Shown here: positions 11,461 through 22,394 of the stretch, in pieces
Position numbering within the stretch: position 1 is the first letter of the stretch
How the letters are laid out: the number at the start of each line of letters is the position of its first letter
Assembly (NCBI GenBank): GCA_022376925.1
Contig: JAIOJX010000032.1
Location: 176,005,479 to 176,069,478 of the forward strand
DNA from: Tragulus kanchil
Taxonomy: Eukaryota > Chordata > Mammalia > Artiodactyla > Tragulidae
Direction of reading: 5' to 3'
DNA: 64,000 bases
Program-made: the position numbers and the translations under genes
Notes under the pieces: model-generated
Database searches by the model: none
Seen by the model: the letters and a program-made list of their open reading frames with translations, nothing else
Told to the model about the DNA's origin: nothing

Positions 11461-11538
11461 ATTTACCATTCACCTCTAGTTTAGTCTTTAGGTTTGTATA
11501 TTTACCATTCACCTCTAGTTTAGTCTTTAGGTTTGTAT
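11461..11538. repeat. 39-bp direct tandem repeat, two units
   Basis: Two adjacent 39-bp units (11461-11499 and 11500-11538) beginning ATTTACCATTCACCTCTAG are identical. This small duplication is copied faithfully into D4 copy 2, so it belongs to the underlying sequence. Confidence 0.95.
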
Positions 11539-11629
11539 TTTGTGGTTGCTAGTTGTATAAAAAACACCTCCATATCTGATTTTTTGCTTCCTCTCATCTC
11601 CATTCCTCCTACTTTCTCTGTCCATTCTT

Positions 11630-11897
11630 TTTTTTTTTTTTTTTCCCGCATGCTTTTTTTTGGCTCAAGTCATTGTTTATTTTCCATCTAGCTTTATTCT
11701 TTGGCATGTGTAGGCCTCTCTCGCGGAAGAGCATCAGCTCTTGGCTCTCGGCGCATGCACTCCAGAGCACTGGCCTGCAACTGGACACACTGGTCCAGCC
11801 GCTCTGCAGCACTCGGGATCCTCCCAGGCTAGGGATCTAGCCGATGCGTCTCTCACTGCAAGGCGGACTCTCCACCAACTGGACCACCAAGGAAGCC
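11630..11897 (-). mobile_element. Divergent copy of the unusual tRNA-Glu SINE
   Basis: Minus strand. The head at the right end keeps the reverse A box (CCAACTGGACCACCAAGGAAGCC), then a damaged B box, CTGGACACACTGG, CGGCGCATGCACTCCAGAGC and the TTTATTCTTTGG motif, ending in a T run. It is clearly more diverged than the copies at 27.2, 48.2 and 58.8 kb. A perfect 14-bp target duplication, CTCTGTCCATTCTT, flanks it at 11616-11629 and 11898-11911. Confidence 0.85.
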
Positions 11898-12614
11898 CTC
11901 TGTCCATTCTTATTGTCTCAGAGTTGTTTGGGAATTTCCTTTTCAGCAAAATATTCTCAGTTCTTCCAAGTATAGTGCATGGCTTTTTCACATTTCTGAC
12001 TTTGATACCTAAATAGATGTCTGTTAATTCAGATGATCATATTTTGCTGGATGAGCTTCCTATTGCAGCTAATCCTTTCTCTAGGTGGATACCACGCCCC
12101 TGGTACAGAACAGCTTTAAATTACAGGCAGTAGCACCTGAACATTCTGAGCATAGAAGGAAGCACATTTTATGAGCGATGCTGATCCTTTGTGTCTAAGC
12201 TTGTGCTTTGCCTACACACTGTATGTTTTTTGAATGGTGCATGAAAGCCAGGGAAAGGATGACAAAATATACAAGATCCCTTAATTGTTTATTATATTCA
12301 TATTTTCACGATCTTTTCAGTTTCTTAAAGAAATACCTGACTGTTATACAAAAAATGCTGGGACTCTGGAACAATAAAAAGATAAAAATACACATCATCC
12401 ATAATCTCCTAACAAAGGGGGAAAAAAAACAAACATTATTTGTCTTTTAGAATGTTTCAAGTGTACTCGTGTTATAGCAGTTATATTGAATATAAATTTT
12501 TACATTTGCTTCCTTACTCAACTTTGTATTATAAATATTTTTGCACATACTCAAATTATTTGGAAATACAACTTTTTTTATGTCTGGCTGATTATTGTGA
12601 TTCAATAAGAATTC

Positions 12615-12692
12615 ATTTACCATTCACCTCTAGTTTAGTCTTTAGGTTTGTATATTTACCATTCACCTCTAGTTTAGTCTTTAGGTTTGTAT
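12615..12692. repeat. 39-bp tandem repeat (copy of 11461-11538)
   Basis: Same two-unit repeat, carried in D4 copy 2. Confidence 0.95.
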
Positions 12693-12783
12693 TTTGTGGT
12701 TGCTAGTTGTATAAAAAACACCTCCATATCTGATTTTTTGCTTCCTCTCATCTCCATTCCTCCTACTTTCTCTGTCCATTCTT

Positions 12784-13051
12784 TTTTTTTTTTTTTTTCC
12801 CGCATGCTTTTTTTTGGCTCAAGTCATTGTTTATTTTCCATCTAGCTTTATTCTTTGGCATGTGTAGGCCTCTCTCGCGGAAGAGCATCAGCTCTTGGCT
12901 CTCGGCGCATGCACTCCAGAGCACTGGCCTGCAACTGGACACACTGGTCCAGCCGCTCTGCAGCACTCGGGATCCTCCCAGGCTAGGGATCTAGCCGATG
13001 CGTCTCTCACTGCAAGGCGGACTCTCCACCAACTGGACCACCAAGGAAGCC
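12784..13051 (-). mobile_element. Divergent tRNA-Glu SINE (copy of 11630-11897)
   Basis: Duplicate of the 11630-11897 insertion with the same target duplications, offset by 1154 bp. Not independent. Confidence 0.85.
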
Positions 13052-13245
13052 CTCTGTCCATTCTTATTGTCTCAGAGTTGTTTGGGAATTTCCTTTTCAG
13101 CAAAATATTCTCAGTTCTTCCAAGTATAGTGCATGGCTTTTTCACATTTCTGACTTTGATACCTAAATAGATGTCTGTTAATTCAGATGATCATATTTTG
13201 CTGGATGAGCTTCACTATCTGCCCAGCTCAATCTCTTCGTCTCTA

Positions 13246-13445
13246 GGTGGATACAGACAATTTGCTTTCCTCCTCTGCTCCTAGGATCTTCATCTTCAGG
13301 TAATGAGACTTACTTCTCAGCATTGATATAAGCTAGTAGATATGAAGTGCTGGGAATAATGCTCTCATCCGTCTTAATTTTAGTATGGTATTTATTTAGC
13401 TAAAAAGTAATGTCCCCTAATAATGAGACTACTTGAATAAAAAGT

Positions 13446-13446
<1 letters not shown>
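13246..13446. other. Short unique stretch
   Basis: Single-copy DNA between D4 and the CA repeat. I see no gene or repeat. Confidence 0.5.

Positions 13447-13498
<52 letters not shown>
13447..13498. repeat. (CA)n microsatellite
   Basis: About 24 uninterrupted CA units after a short CGCG start. Likely polymorphic in length. Confidence 0.97.
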
Positions 13499-13502
<4 letters not shown>

Positions 13503-14454
13503 CTAGCACAGTGCCTGATCCATGGAACTCAGCACTGTCAGCTGAACGGCTCCAGATTAATTTTGTTAACATTAACATCATAAGGCCTTTTGCTCAATGG
13601 ATATGCTAATAAAAGTGTTACTTATAATGAGATTTTGCATTTACTGTAGAGTATTTATTTATAGCTCTTACAGTCACATATATTTTAGGATTGTATAAAT
13701 AAAACCTATTTTATCTAGAAGACTCTCATATCACTAAAAAAAGGACTTCAGAGGCATTCTAATAATTGCCGTATGTTCAGTGAGAGAAGCTCTTTTCATC
13801 ATACAAAAGTGAAATTAGTTAATTGAATGGTTATGATGGCTGCAGAAGGGGTTTATAAAAGTTACAATTAAGAGGAGCCCACTGTAAGAAAAGGCAGAAT
13901 GTATTTTCTTTAGGCTCCCATAAGCTGCATTTTCAATGCACAGATTTAAGAAAATTCCCTTTCTAAATCCTCTTTTGTCCCACATGAAAGGGATGATGAC
14001 TTAAACGCGGAGGACCCGGGTTTTAAAAAAAAAATAAAATAAAAGGCCTGTTTATTCTAAGTAGAACATCATGGGCTTCGTCACAGCCGTTTCATGACAG
14101 TCTCCCTGCAGCTGGTTTTATTTATCTCCTGACTTCCAATAAAACTTATGTTTTATTTCAAGGGGCAATCCATAATTAACTTTTCAACTGGTGGCGGTGG
14201 TTTCTTTTGGTGCCACCAACAGTGTTGAACTCAGGCTTAAAAAAAAATGTAAATATAGAAGACCTGGTGCCCATCCTTTCACTGGCCCCAGGGAAGTATG
14301 CTCCCTGGAGAGTTGGACAATGATAAGACACATTATAGGGCTTACTTGCATGCACAAGGAGAAACACAAGGTGGGAGTGCAATTTTCCCTCGTTTTAAAG
14401 ATACATACTTGAAGATACAGATATCTCCCATCCTACTAGATGACAGTCAGACAG

Positions 14455-14552
14455 AGAGATGGATAGATAGATAGATAGATGGATAGATAGATAGTCAGAT
14501 AGATAGGATGAATAGATGGATGGGATGGATGGATAGGCAGATAGATAGTTAT
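14455..14552. repeat. (GATA)n/(GATG)n microsatellite
   Basis: Mixed GATA, GATG and CAGATA units. It is identical in the D5 second copy at 15560-15657, although such repeats normally vary, which supports a recent or artefactual duplication. Confidence 0.93.
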
Positions 14553-14593
14553 GCATGTACCCATGTCTCTCCACATCTATGTATCGATCTGAA

Positions 14594-14691
14594 AACAGTG
14601 CAAGTCACTCAGTCGTGTCTGCTTCTTCGCAACCCCATAGACTGTAGTCTTCCAGGCTCCTCTGTCCTTGGAATTCCCTAGACAGTTCCAT
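14594..14691 (-). mobile_element. Bov-tA SINE cut by D5 junction
   Basis: Left (tail) half of the Bov-tA seen whole at 15699-15903. It keeps CACTCAGTCGTGTCTGC and AGGCTCCTCTGTCC, then stops at the D5 junction. Confidence 0.9.
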
Positions 14692-15559
14692 GCTATACAT
14701 ATATTTAGGATTGTATAAAGTGTTACTTATAATGAGATTTTGCATTTACTGTAGAGTATTTATTTATAGCTCTTACAGTCACATATATTTTAGGATTGTA
14801 TAAATAAAACCTATTTTATCTAGAAGACTCTCATATCACTAAAAAAAGGACTTCAGAGGCATTCTAATAATTGCCGTATGTTCAGTGAGAGAAGCTCTTT
14901 TCATCATACAAAAGTGAAATTAGTTAATTGAATGGTTATGATGGCTGCAGAAGGGGTTTATAAAAGTTACAATTAAGAGGAGCCCACTGTAAGAAAAGGC
15001 AGAATGTATTTTCTTTAGGCTCCCATAAGCTGCATTTTCAATGCACAGATTTAAGAAAATTCCCTTTCTAAATCCTCTTTTGTCCCACATGAAAGGGATG
15101 ATGACTTAAACGCGGAGGACCCGGGTTTTAAAAAAAAAATAAAATAAAAGGCCTGTTTATTCTAAGTAGAACATCATGGGCTTCGTCACAGCCGTTTCAT
15201 GACAGTCTCCCTGCAGCTGGTTTTATTTATCTCCTGACTTCCAATAAAACTTATGTTTTATTTCAAGGGGCAATCCATAATTAACTTTTCAACTGGTGGC
15301 GGTGGTTTCTTTTGGTGCCACCAACAGTGTTGAACTCAGGCTTAAAAAAAAATGTAAATATAGAAGACCTGGTGCCCATCCTTTCACTGGCCCCAGGGAA
15401 GTATGCTCCCTGGAGAGTTGGACAATGATAAGACACATTATAGGGCTTACTTGCATGCACAAGGAGAAACACAAGGTGGGAGTGCAATTTTCCCTCGTTT
15501 TAAAGATACATACTTGAAGATACAGATATCTCCCATCCTACTAGATGACAGTCAGACAG

Positions 15560-15657
15560 AGAGATGGATAGATAGATAGATAGATGGATAGATAGATAGT
15601 CAGATAGATAGGATGAATAGATGGATGGGATGGATGGATAGGCAGATAGATAGTTAT
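15560..15657. repeat. GATA repeat (copy of 14455-14552)
   Basis: Second copy carried by D5. Confidence 0.93.
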
Positions 15658-15698
15658 GCATGTACCCATGTCTCTCCACATCTATGTATCGATCTGAA

Positions 15699-15903
15699 AA
15701 CAGTGCAAGTCACTCAGTCGTGTCTGCTTCTTCGCAACCCCATAGACTGTAGTCTTCCAGGCTCCTCTGTCCTTGGAATTCCCTAGACAGTTCCATTGAA
15801 GTGGGTAGCTGTTCCCTTCACCATGGGGTCTTCCCAACTCAGGGATCGAATCCAGGTCTCCCACACTGCAGGCATATTCTTTACCATCTGAACCACCAGG
15901 ACA
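15699..15903 (-). mobile_element. Bov-tA SINE
   Basis: Full element on the minus strand. CACTCAGTCGTGTCTGC lies at the left, GGGATCGAATCCAGGTCTCC (B box region, reverse) near the right, and ACCATCTGAACCACCAGGAC as the head end. Confidence 0.92.
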
Positions 15904-16705
15904 AGCATCTATTGATGGGTCAACTGGTCAGCGTGCTCATTTACCTGGCAGGTTAGCATTAAATTAACCAAACAGCATTTGTCTCATCCAATGTTCTCAG
16001 TGTATTTCCTAAACAAAGAACACTTTGAAAAGAGAAAAAAAATGGAAAAAGAGAAATCACAATTCATTGAGAACAAAACAAGTGCCAAGGTAAAGTGAAA
16101 GAGAGGTTGCAAAAGCAAGAGGGAAAAATCAAATAAGAGAAGAAAAACAGAGAATCTGCAGGCAGCTCTCTGCCTCTTCACTTCTTGGACACATGGATAG
16201 CAATGCAGGCAATGTAGGGTGGAGGTGCCCTGACTTCTTGGTGACTGCACCAGGTGGGTTTGCCGTTCCCCACACCACAGAACCTGGTGAGTTATTTTGA
16301 TGCTGAGTTTATCTTGCCTGGACCCTCTCTACATACACCAGCTCAGGAGGGTTGTACCTATGCTCCCGAGAAAAAGGGCACATTCCAGAATGATTCAGGG
16401 TTTAGGAGCACTCCAGGGCAACCCTAAGTCTTTTTCTAAGAATGGGCTGCCCTCAGTAGGGAGTGTCTTGGCCAAATCATGATCAGGCAGCTGTGTGCAA
16501 GCCCCAGGCTTGGGAACAATTTCCTTCTTGGTGATTAGGTGAATGGGGACAAGTCACGTTCTGCAATCAGGCCAGATGATTCTATCTGGGTTCTGAGTCT
16601 TTCTGTCTTCCTTCCAGGCCATTATACCTGGGGTAGCTTCCTTTGTTGACCTTCCTGTGCTTTGGTCTCTGCCTGGGAAAGGTAAGAGGAAAGAAATGAG
16701 GTCAG
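15904..16705. other. Unique non-coding stretch
   Basis: No recognised gene. A minus-strand 88-codon frame at 15984-16250 lies in an A-rich tract and looks like low-complexity translation. No named repeat seen. Confidence 0.5.
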
Positions 16706-17057
16706 ATGGCTAAGACAGTGCTGTGTTTGACATTAGACATTTAAAATATTAGTTCTGCCCCATTTATAGCAGCAGGTAGACCAGACTCCTTCAGAGTCTC
16801 TACAACCCCCTGCACTTTAGTTATCTCCTTCCTTTTCTTTTATGAATAAAACAAGTCTCCATATCATGAGAGCCCAGAAACCCCTACAGTCCTGGACCAA
16901 ATGCCTGAGGCCATCTGTCCCCCTCACGCTCAGAACTCAGTGCCTGGTCTGCATTGGCTCTTCTCTCTTAGTGCCCTGTAACCCCCAGAGCTTCTTGTTG
17001 CCTCTGCTTTCTCTGATCTAACTTACCCTAAAATACACACTCTGGAAATACAACCAA

Positions 17058-17157
17058 GGTTCTAACACATATCACTTGTGTATTCTTGGGGAAAGATGCT
17101 CAACATCTTTGTGCCTCAGTCTTTCCATCTGAAAATTGTGGATAATGATGGCACCTT
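17058..17157 (+). mobile_element. MIR SINE fragment
   Basis: Matches the core and 3' part of the ancient mammalian MIR: a decayed 'cacttactagctgtgtgaccttggg' block, then TTTGTGCCTCAGTCTTTCCA and ATCTGAAAATTGTGGATAAT. Sense orientation, heavily mutated, no target duplication. Confidence 0.85.
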
Positions 17158-18169
17158 CCATGTCTTTTCCTATAGAGGCAACCTTTTCTCTCTGTTATTC
17201 ACATAAATTCCTTAGCAAGACACATGGTACCATGTCCTCAGTTGATGAATACAGACACTCTCACAGTGCTATGTTATGTGTAGGTCACGCAATATTGGAC
17301 ACACAACAGCCGCACATCTGAGTTATTCCTGTATTCCAATGGTTACAGCATGAGTGTGGGTGGGATGTGTTTGATGTTTTTGTAAGAGAACATCTCTGGT
17401 GTCACCAGGCAGTGCTCTGGATCTATGAAAAGGTGAATTCATTTTCCACTAGATCCCCAAGCATGAGATGCTTTTTTCCTTCCAGAGGGGCTTATTCTGC
17501 CCTTCTATTTACCCTGCCACCTGAGGACACCATCCCTGTACAGAGAGAATGAAGCCACAGCAGTCACATAGGCACTGAGCTTGGAGAGACAAAACAGCCC
17601 CTGTGCCATGTCCTTTGTTGTCAAGGAGTCAAGCAGAGAGAAGGTCATTTGCAGAGGATAAGGGAGAGAGTCAACACTGCCTATGGAAATGTACTTGACT
17701 AAGGACTACATTTTAAGTAAGCATTAAGTAAAGAATGTGGTCTAATAAATGAAGACATTGAAGCAAATGTGCCCTGTTTAGTACAGCTCCAGAGGTGAGG
17801 GGCTGGTAAAAAATAACATGGCTAAGACAGTGCTGTGTTTGACATTAGACATTTAAAATATTAGTTCTGCCCCATTTATAGCAGCAGGTAGACCAGACTC
17901 CTTCAGAGTCTCTACAACCCCCTGCACTTTAGTTATCTCCTTCCTTTTCTTTTATGAATAAAACAAGTCTCCATATCATGAGAGCCCAGAAACCCCTACA
18001 GTCCTGGACCAAATGCCTGAGGCCATCTGTCCCCCTCACGCTCAGAACTCAGTGCCTGGTCTGCATTGGCTCTTCTCTCTTAGTGCCCTGTAACCCCCAG
18101 AGCTTCTTGTTGCCTCTGCTTTCTCTGATCTAACTTACCCTAAAATACACACTCTGGAAATACAACCAA

Positions 18170-18269
18170 GGTTCTAACACATATCACTTGTGTATTCTTG
18201 GGGAAAGATGCTCAACATCTTTGTGCCTCAGTCTTTCCATCTGAAAATTGTGGATAATGATGGCACCTT
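18170..18269 (+). mobile_element. MIR fragment (copy of 17058-17157)
   Basis: Duplicate carried by D6. Confidence 0.85.
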
Positions 18270-18918
18270 CCATGTCTTTTCCTATAGAGGCAACCTTTTC
18301 TCTCTGTTATTCACATAAATTCCTTAGCAAGACACATGGTACCATGTCCTCAGTTGATGAATACAGACACTCTCACAGTGCTATGTTATGTGTAGGTCAC
18401 GCAATATTGGACACACAACAGCCGCACATCTGAGTTATTCCTGTATTCCAATGGTTACAGCATGAGTGTGGGTGGGATGTGTTTGATGTTTTTGTAAGAG
18501 AACATCTCTGGTGTCACCAGGCAGTGCTCTGGATCTATGAAAAGGTGAATTCATTTTCCACTAGATCCCCAAGCATGAGATGCTTTTTTCCTTCCAGAGG
18601 GGCTTATTCTGCCCTTCTATTTACCCTGCCACCTGAGGACACCATCCCTGTACAGAGAGAATGAAGCCACAGCAGTCACATAGGCACTGAGCTTGGAGAG
18701 ACAAAACAGCCCCTGTGCCATGTCCTTTGTTGTCAAGGAGTCAAGCAGAGAGAAGGTCATTTGCAGAGGATAAGGGAGAGAGTCAACACTGCCTATGGAA
18801 ATGTACTTGACTAAGGACTACATTTTAAGTAAGCATTAAGTAAAGAATGTGGTCTAATAAATGAAGACATTGAAGCAAATGTGCCCTGTTTAGTACAGCT
18901 CCAGAGGTGAGGGGCTGG

Positions 18919-19424
18919 ATGCACCAGAAGACAATTGAGAAGCCAGGGTGACTGGGCACAGATTCCCAGCAATTCATGTGTTATTTTGGGAGAGAAAATG
19001 GGAAATGACTCAACTCCCTGTACATCAGTCCATAGAGGAGTTACATAATGTTCTCATATGGAATGAGAGGATGGTGGCTTTCAAATCACCATGTTATCTT
19101 TTGTTTTCTTTTCAAAGCATCAGTTCAAGAGGAACTTCTCTTGAGTGTGATGTACACCTGGCTGGACCAGGCAGCATCAATCAGACGAGACAGGATGTTT
19201 TCACCAGCAAATAATACCTACCTGGGAAATATACTACATCACATTCCATAGAGTGAGTTGGATGGTAGAGACTCTACAGAAAGAATAACCCAGCCAAGGA
19301 ACCAAAGATACTTCTGTTTTTTTCTAAGCCTTCCTGACCTCATGGAGAACGTCCCTGGGTCAGCTCTCCTTCTAGTTCCACCTTTCAAAGAAGCAGACCT
19401 CATGATGAGGGGGGTATTCTTTTC
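18919..19424. other. Unique non-coding stretch
   Basis: No recognised gene or named repeat. Frames of 67-88 codons on the plus strand overlap in different frames and have no domain. Confidence 0.5.
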
Positions 19425-19800
19425 ATAGCTGCTGTAGTAAAATATAAACAATTAGAGCAGGCATACAGTTCTGGAGGGTGGAAGTTATACCTCCTCTGGA
19501 ACCCACAGGAAGGGATCCCTTCTCCATTCTTCCGAACCCTGAGGTTTTCTGTCGATCTCCTATGTTCCTCAGCTTGTAGTTCCATCACTTCAAACTCTCC
19601 CTCCATTATCACACACAAGTTCTCTCTGTGAATTTCCAAGTCTTCCTATGGGGTTCTCTCTCTGTTTCTTCTCTCTTATGACGACATCAGAAATGTTGGA
19701 TTAAATGTCCAAACTATTCCAGAATGACCTCATGTTAATTGATGACATCTTCAGTGACCTTATTTCATATAAGGTCACCTTTTGAGCCACTGGAGGCTAG
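19425..19800. mobile_element. Ancient interspersed repeat, name not assigned
   Basis: Contains CTGCTGTAGTAAAATA, ACAGTTCTGGAGGGTGGAAG and, near the right end, CTTATTTCATATAAGGTCAC followed by a GGAGGCTAGG block. The same family in the same orientation occurs at 25890-26275. It matches a very common mammalian repeat whose usual blocks are 'cacagttctggaggctggaag' and 'atttccaaataaggtcac', but I am not sure of the database name. Confidence 0.65.
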
Positions 19801-20004
19801 GCGTGTGATGGAAATTTTTGGAGACAGAATTCAGTACATTGCAAGGGCTATCTCTACCTTGTGTACCTTTTAACAAAGAGAAAATATTTTCCAGAAATAA
19901 CAAATGTTCCTTTTACCTTTCATTGATTAGCACTGGGTCACACACACCCAACTTGCTCATTGTCAGCAAAGGGAATGCAATTTCTATGATTGATCACGAT
20001 TGAC

Positions 20005-20440
20005 TTTTCTCCCAGTGTTACTGAGGTATAATTGACAAATATAGTTTTGTGTTTTTAAAGTAAACAATGTGATGATTTTGTTTATGCATATACTGTGAAA
20101 TGATTACCACAGCTATTGATCCATCTATCACATCACATGGTTACTTTTTGTTTGGTAAGATCTATCCTTTTAGCATATTCCAAGTATACAATGCAGTGTT
20201 ACTAACTATAGTCCCCGCACTGTATATAACACTCACCCCCCATTCTACAATTTGATCCATTAGTTCAACTCTTTTTTTAGACTTTACATATAACTGAGGC
20301 CACATGGTATTCATCTTTTTTATATAGTTATTTATAGTGATGTTCTCTAGATTCAACTGTGCTGTCACAAATGGCAGAATTTCCTTCTTTTATATGATTG
20401 AATAATGTTTGATTATCTATTTACATTACATATGTTAATA
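20005..20440. mobile_element. L1 LINE fragment (L1M-type)
   Basis: Old L1-derived sequence. Recognisable blocks are TGAGGTATAATTGACAAATA, GAAATGATTACCACAGCTAT, TAACTATAGTCCCCGCACTG, GTCACAAATGGCAGAATTTC and TATGATTGAATAATG. These occur in this order in mammalian L1M 3' regions. It is diverged, with no coding capacity. I do not assign an orientation. Confidence 0.8.
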
Positions 20441-20472
20441 TTACATATACAGCATATACATTGCATGTATGT

Positions 20473-20489
20473 ACATATATATATATATG
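20473..20489. repeat. Short (TA)n
   Basis: Seven to eight TA units immediately left of the inverted Bov-tA pair. Confidence 0.9.
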
Positions 20490-20492
20490 ATC

Positions 20493-20590
20493 AGACTTTC
20501 CTGGTAGCTCAGGCAGTAGAAAATCTGCCTGCAATATGGGAAATCTGTGTTCAATCCCTGGGTCAGGAAGATCTCCTAGAGAAGGGATTG
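20493..20590 (+). mobile_element. Bov-tA head, left arm of inverted pair
   Basis: Plus-strand tRNA-like head (TTTCCTGGTAGCTCAGGCAG, A box) and B-box region (GTTCAATCCCTGGG), followed by GGAAGATCTCCTAGAGAAGG. It stops before the body and is joined directly to a second, opposite head. Confidence 0.88.
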
Positions 20591-20689
20591 CTATTTCCTT
20601 CTCCAGGGGGTCTTCCTAGCCCTGGGACTGAACACCAGTCTCCTGCACTGGAGGCAGATTCTTTACCATGTGAGCCACCAGGGAAGCCC
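20591..20689 (-). mobile_element. Bov-tA head, right arm of inverted pair
   Basis: Minus-strand head, beginning TTTCCTTCTCCAGGGGGTCT and ending TGAGCCACCAGGGAAGCCC. With 20493-20590 it forms an imperfect palindrome of about 200 bp with both tRNA heads facing outward. A 120-codon frame across it is fortuitous. Confidence 0.88.
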
Positions 20690-21261
20690 ATTTACCCTCC
20701 AAGCCTTGACTCAAATACGCCTCCCAGACAGCCAGCCCTTTCTCTGTGCTCCACCTTCCTGTCCTAGTGTGACCTGTGCTTGTGACTGTCCTTCATTCAG
20801 TGTTGTATTTTCCACTTTCCCCTCAGGGAACAAAGCTCATGGCCACTTTGTGCAGGTGTGTCTCAGGTTGAAAGACTCGTCTTCTGCTTTTGGCTTTTGC
20901 CAGTGTCTGTTCCTGCATCTGTCAGAGCTGTGAGCATCGGCCTCTGCATCGATGACATCCACACTATGGCATCCATTCCTGTGTTGGGCTGGGGACTCCT
21001 TTAGGGGACACACACACACTTACCTCTGCAGAGTCTGCCCACACGCCAGCAGCAGGAATAGGTGATCTCAATACACAAATCATTATAAAGTGCTAAGGTA
21101 TGTACGCACAAGCTCTGAGAAACGTGTTCAAGATAAAGAGGAAACCAAGAAGAGTATTTAAGCTATAGGTGCAGGAAAAATGGTATGGAAACCTCAAACA
21201 CCGACTTTCACACACACTGCCTATTGGCTACCAGGTCCTGGGTGGTAGAACTATCCTTTTG
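20690..21261. other. Unique non-coding stretch
   Basis: No recognised gene. An 87-codon frame at 20670-20933 begins inside the SINE and has no domain. Confidence 0.5.
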
Positions 21262-21378
21262 GTAAATGAAGAAGTGGGAACTCAGGGAAGATAAATCAAT
21301 TCTCCAGGGTTACTGAGCTAGTAAGAAGCAGGGCTCAGAGTCAAATCTGAGTCCTCCAAGTCTTATTCTGTGGCCCCA
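21262..21378 (-). mobile_element. MIR SINE fragment (antisense)
   Basis: Antisense MIR: decayed 'gaggaaactgaggctcagagagg', then TTACTGAGCTAGTAAGAAGC and TCAAATCTGAGTCCTCC. The D7 unit starts inside it at 21307, so a partial second copy sits at 22397-22468. Confidence 0.78.
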
Positions 21379-22021
21379 GCAGGCATGCCCAGGACATGGC
21401 AAGGCTGAATGCTTTTTTCTCATTTACATTATTGGAATTGTGCTTGATTTTTACAGGTCTGCAGAACACAGCTGGGAACAAGGCTAGGTATTAAATAGCA
21501 AGCACGCAGCAAAACTTGGAAGCCTGAGCTGCCAACTTGGACTGGCTAGAAATCCACAAGGGTGTAGAAATTAGATACACACAGAAGGTTCCTGCAGTGT
21601 GTCCACTGAGTTTCTTCTGGCAGCTGTTTTCTGGAATCAAACTGATGCTGTCTTTTAGCTGTTGTGGTGGATACATATTTTTTTCCGTATAATTCTTGAT
21701 TCTCCCTGAACAGAAGGTCAGAGGGAAGGCTAGTGTGTAGAGACCCCTTTCACTGATTTCTAATTCTCCTATTCAACAAACTTTGCCTTCTGCTTCCTGC
21801 TTACCAATGAGTGAGGCTCTGATCCAGTTCTTGTCTTTTGCTCCTGGGGTCTCCTTTATCTCATTTTGGAAACTCAGTGAGTTAACCAGAAAGGGTGTAG
21901 CACTGGCTTAAGGAACAGGATCCAATTGTAAAGCAATGCTGTCTCAGAGAAGATGGGAAAAGCAATAGGTAGACTGTGTGTGGAGGAGGCGGTGATGGTC
22001 TGAGGCCTCAGCTATGAGGCC

Positions 22022-22170
22022 CGACAGTTTAGGTAGATCCTTTCAAAGTCAATTTTCTCATCTACAAACAGGTACACTTTAAGTCACAGATTATCAGAAG
22101 GATTCAACAATAAATTGTCTTCCGAGGCCAGGTCTCTTGCCCAATGCCTGCTTGGTGCCTGGACATATGA
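22022..22170 (+). mobile_element. MIR SINE 3' fragment
   Basis: Contains AATTTTCTCATCTACAAACA, then AGAAGGATTCAACAATAAAT and CCCAATGCCTGCTTGGTGCC, in the order of the MIR 3' half (sense). Diverged. The unusual SINE lies 30 bp to its right. Confidence 0.75.
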
Positions 22171-22200
22171 TATGTGAATGGCAATTAAAGCATAACTGTA

Positions 22201-22394
22201 GGGGTTTCCCTGGTAGTCCAGTGGGTAAAAAGTCCACCTTGCAGTGAAGGGGGCACTGCCTCGATCCCCAGCCCAGAAAGACCCCACATGCTGAGGGGCG
22301 GCTGGGCAGGTGTGTCCAATTGCGAGCCAGTGCTCTGGAGCGCATGTGCCCAGAGCTGGTGCTGTGCGAGGAGAGAGGTCGCTGTGATGAGAGG
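22201..22394 (+). mobile_element. Unusual tRNA-Glu SINE, cut by D7 junction
   Basis: Plus-strand head with A box (GGTAGTCCAGTGGGTAAA), a B box damaged to CTCGATCCC, then GTGTCCAATTGCGAGCCAGT and GGAGCGCATGTGCCCAGAGC. It stops at the duplication junction; the longer version is at 23292-23521. Confidence 0.85.

Larger units (their letters stand above)
10938..13245. repeat. Tandem duplication D4, period 1154 bp
   Basis: Copy 1 is 10938-12091 and copy 2 is 12092-13245. The last 35-40 bases of copy 1 (about 12055-12091) are a degraded version of the matching part of copy 2, with several deletions, while the rest is essentially identical. Errors concentrated at the junction are what a poorly polished contig end would give. 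Confidence 0.96.
13612..15796. repeat. Tandem duplication D5, period 1105 bp
   Basis: Copy 1 is 13612-14691 and copy 2 is 14717-15796. Between them are 25 bases of filler (14692-14716) that resemble an interior piece of the unit near 13675-13698 with one T deleted from a T run. Copy 1 stops in the middle of a Bov-tA; copy 2 reads through it. Confidence 0.97.
16706..18917. repeat. Tandem duplication D6, period 1112 bp
   Basis: Copy 1 is 16706-17806 and copy 2 is 17818-18918. They are separated by 11 bases of A-rich filler (17807-17817). The copies appear identical along their length, including a MIR fragment. Confidence 0.97.

Noticed and set aside
20405..20767. 120-codon frame over the inverted Bov-tA pair
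   Set aside because: The translation is of SINE sequence in both orientations. Long frames across such palindromes are accidental.
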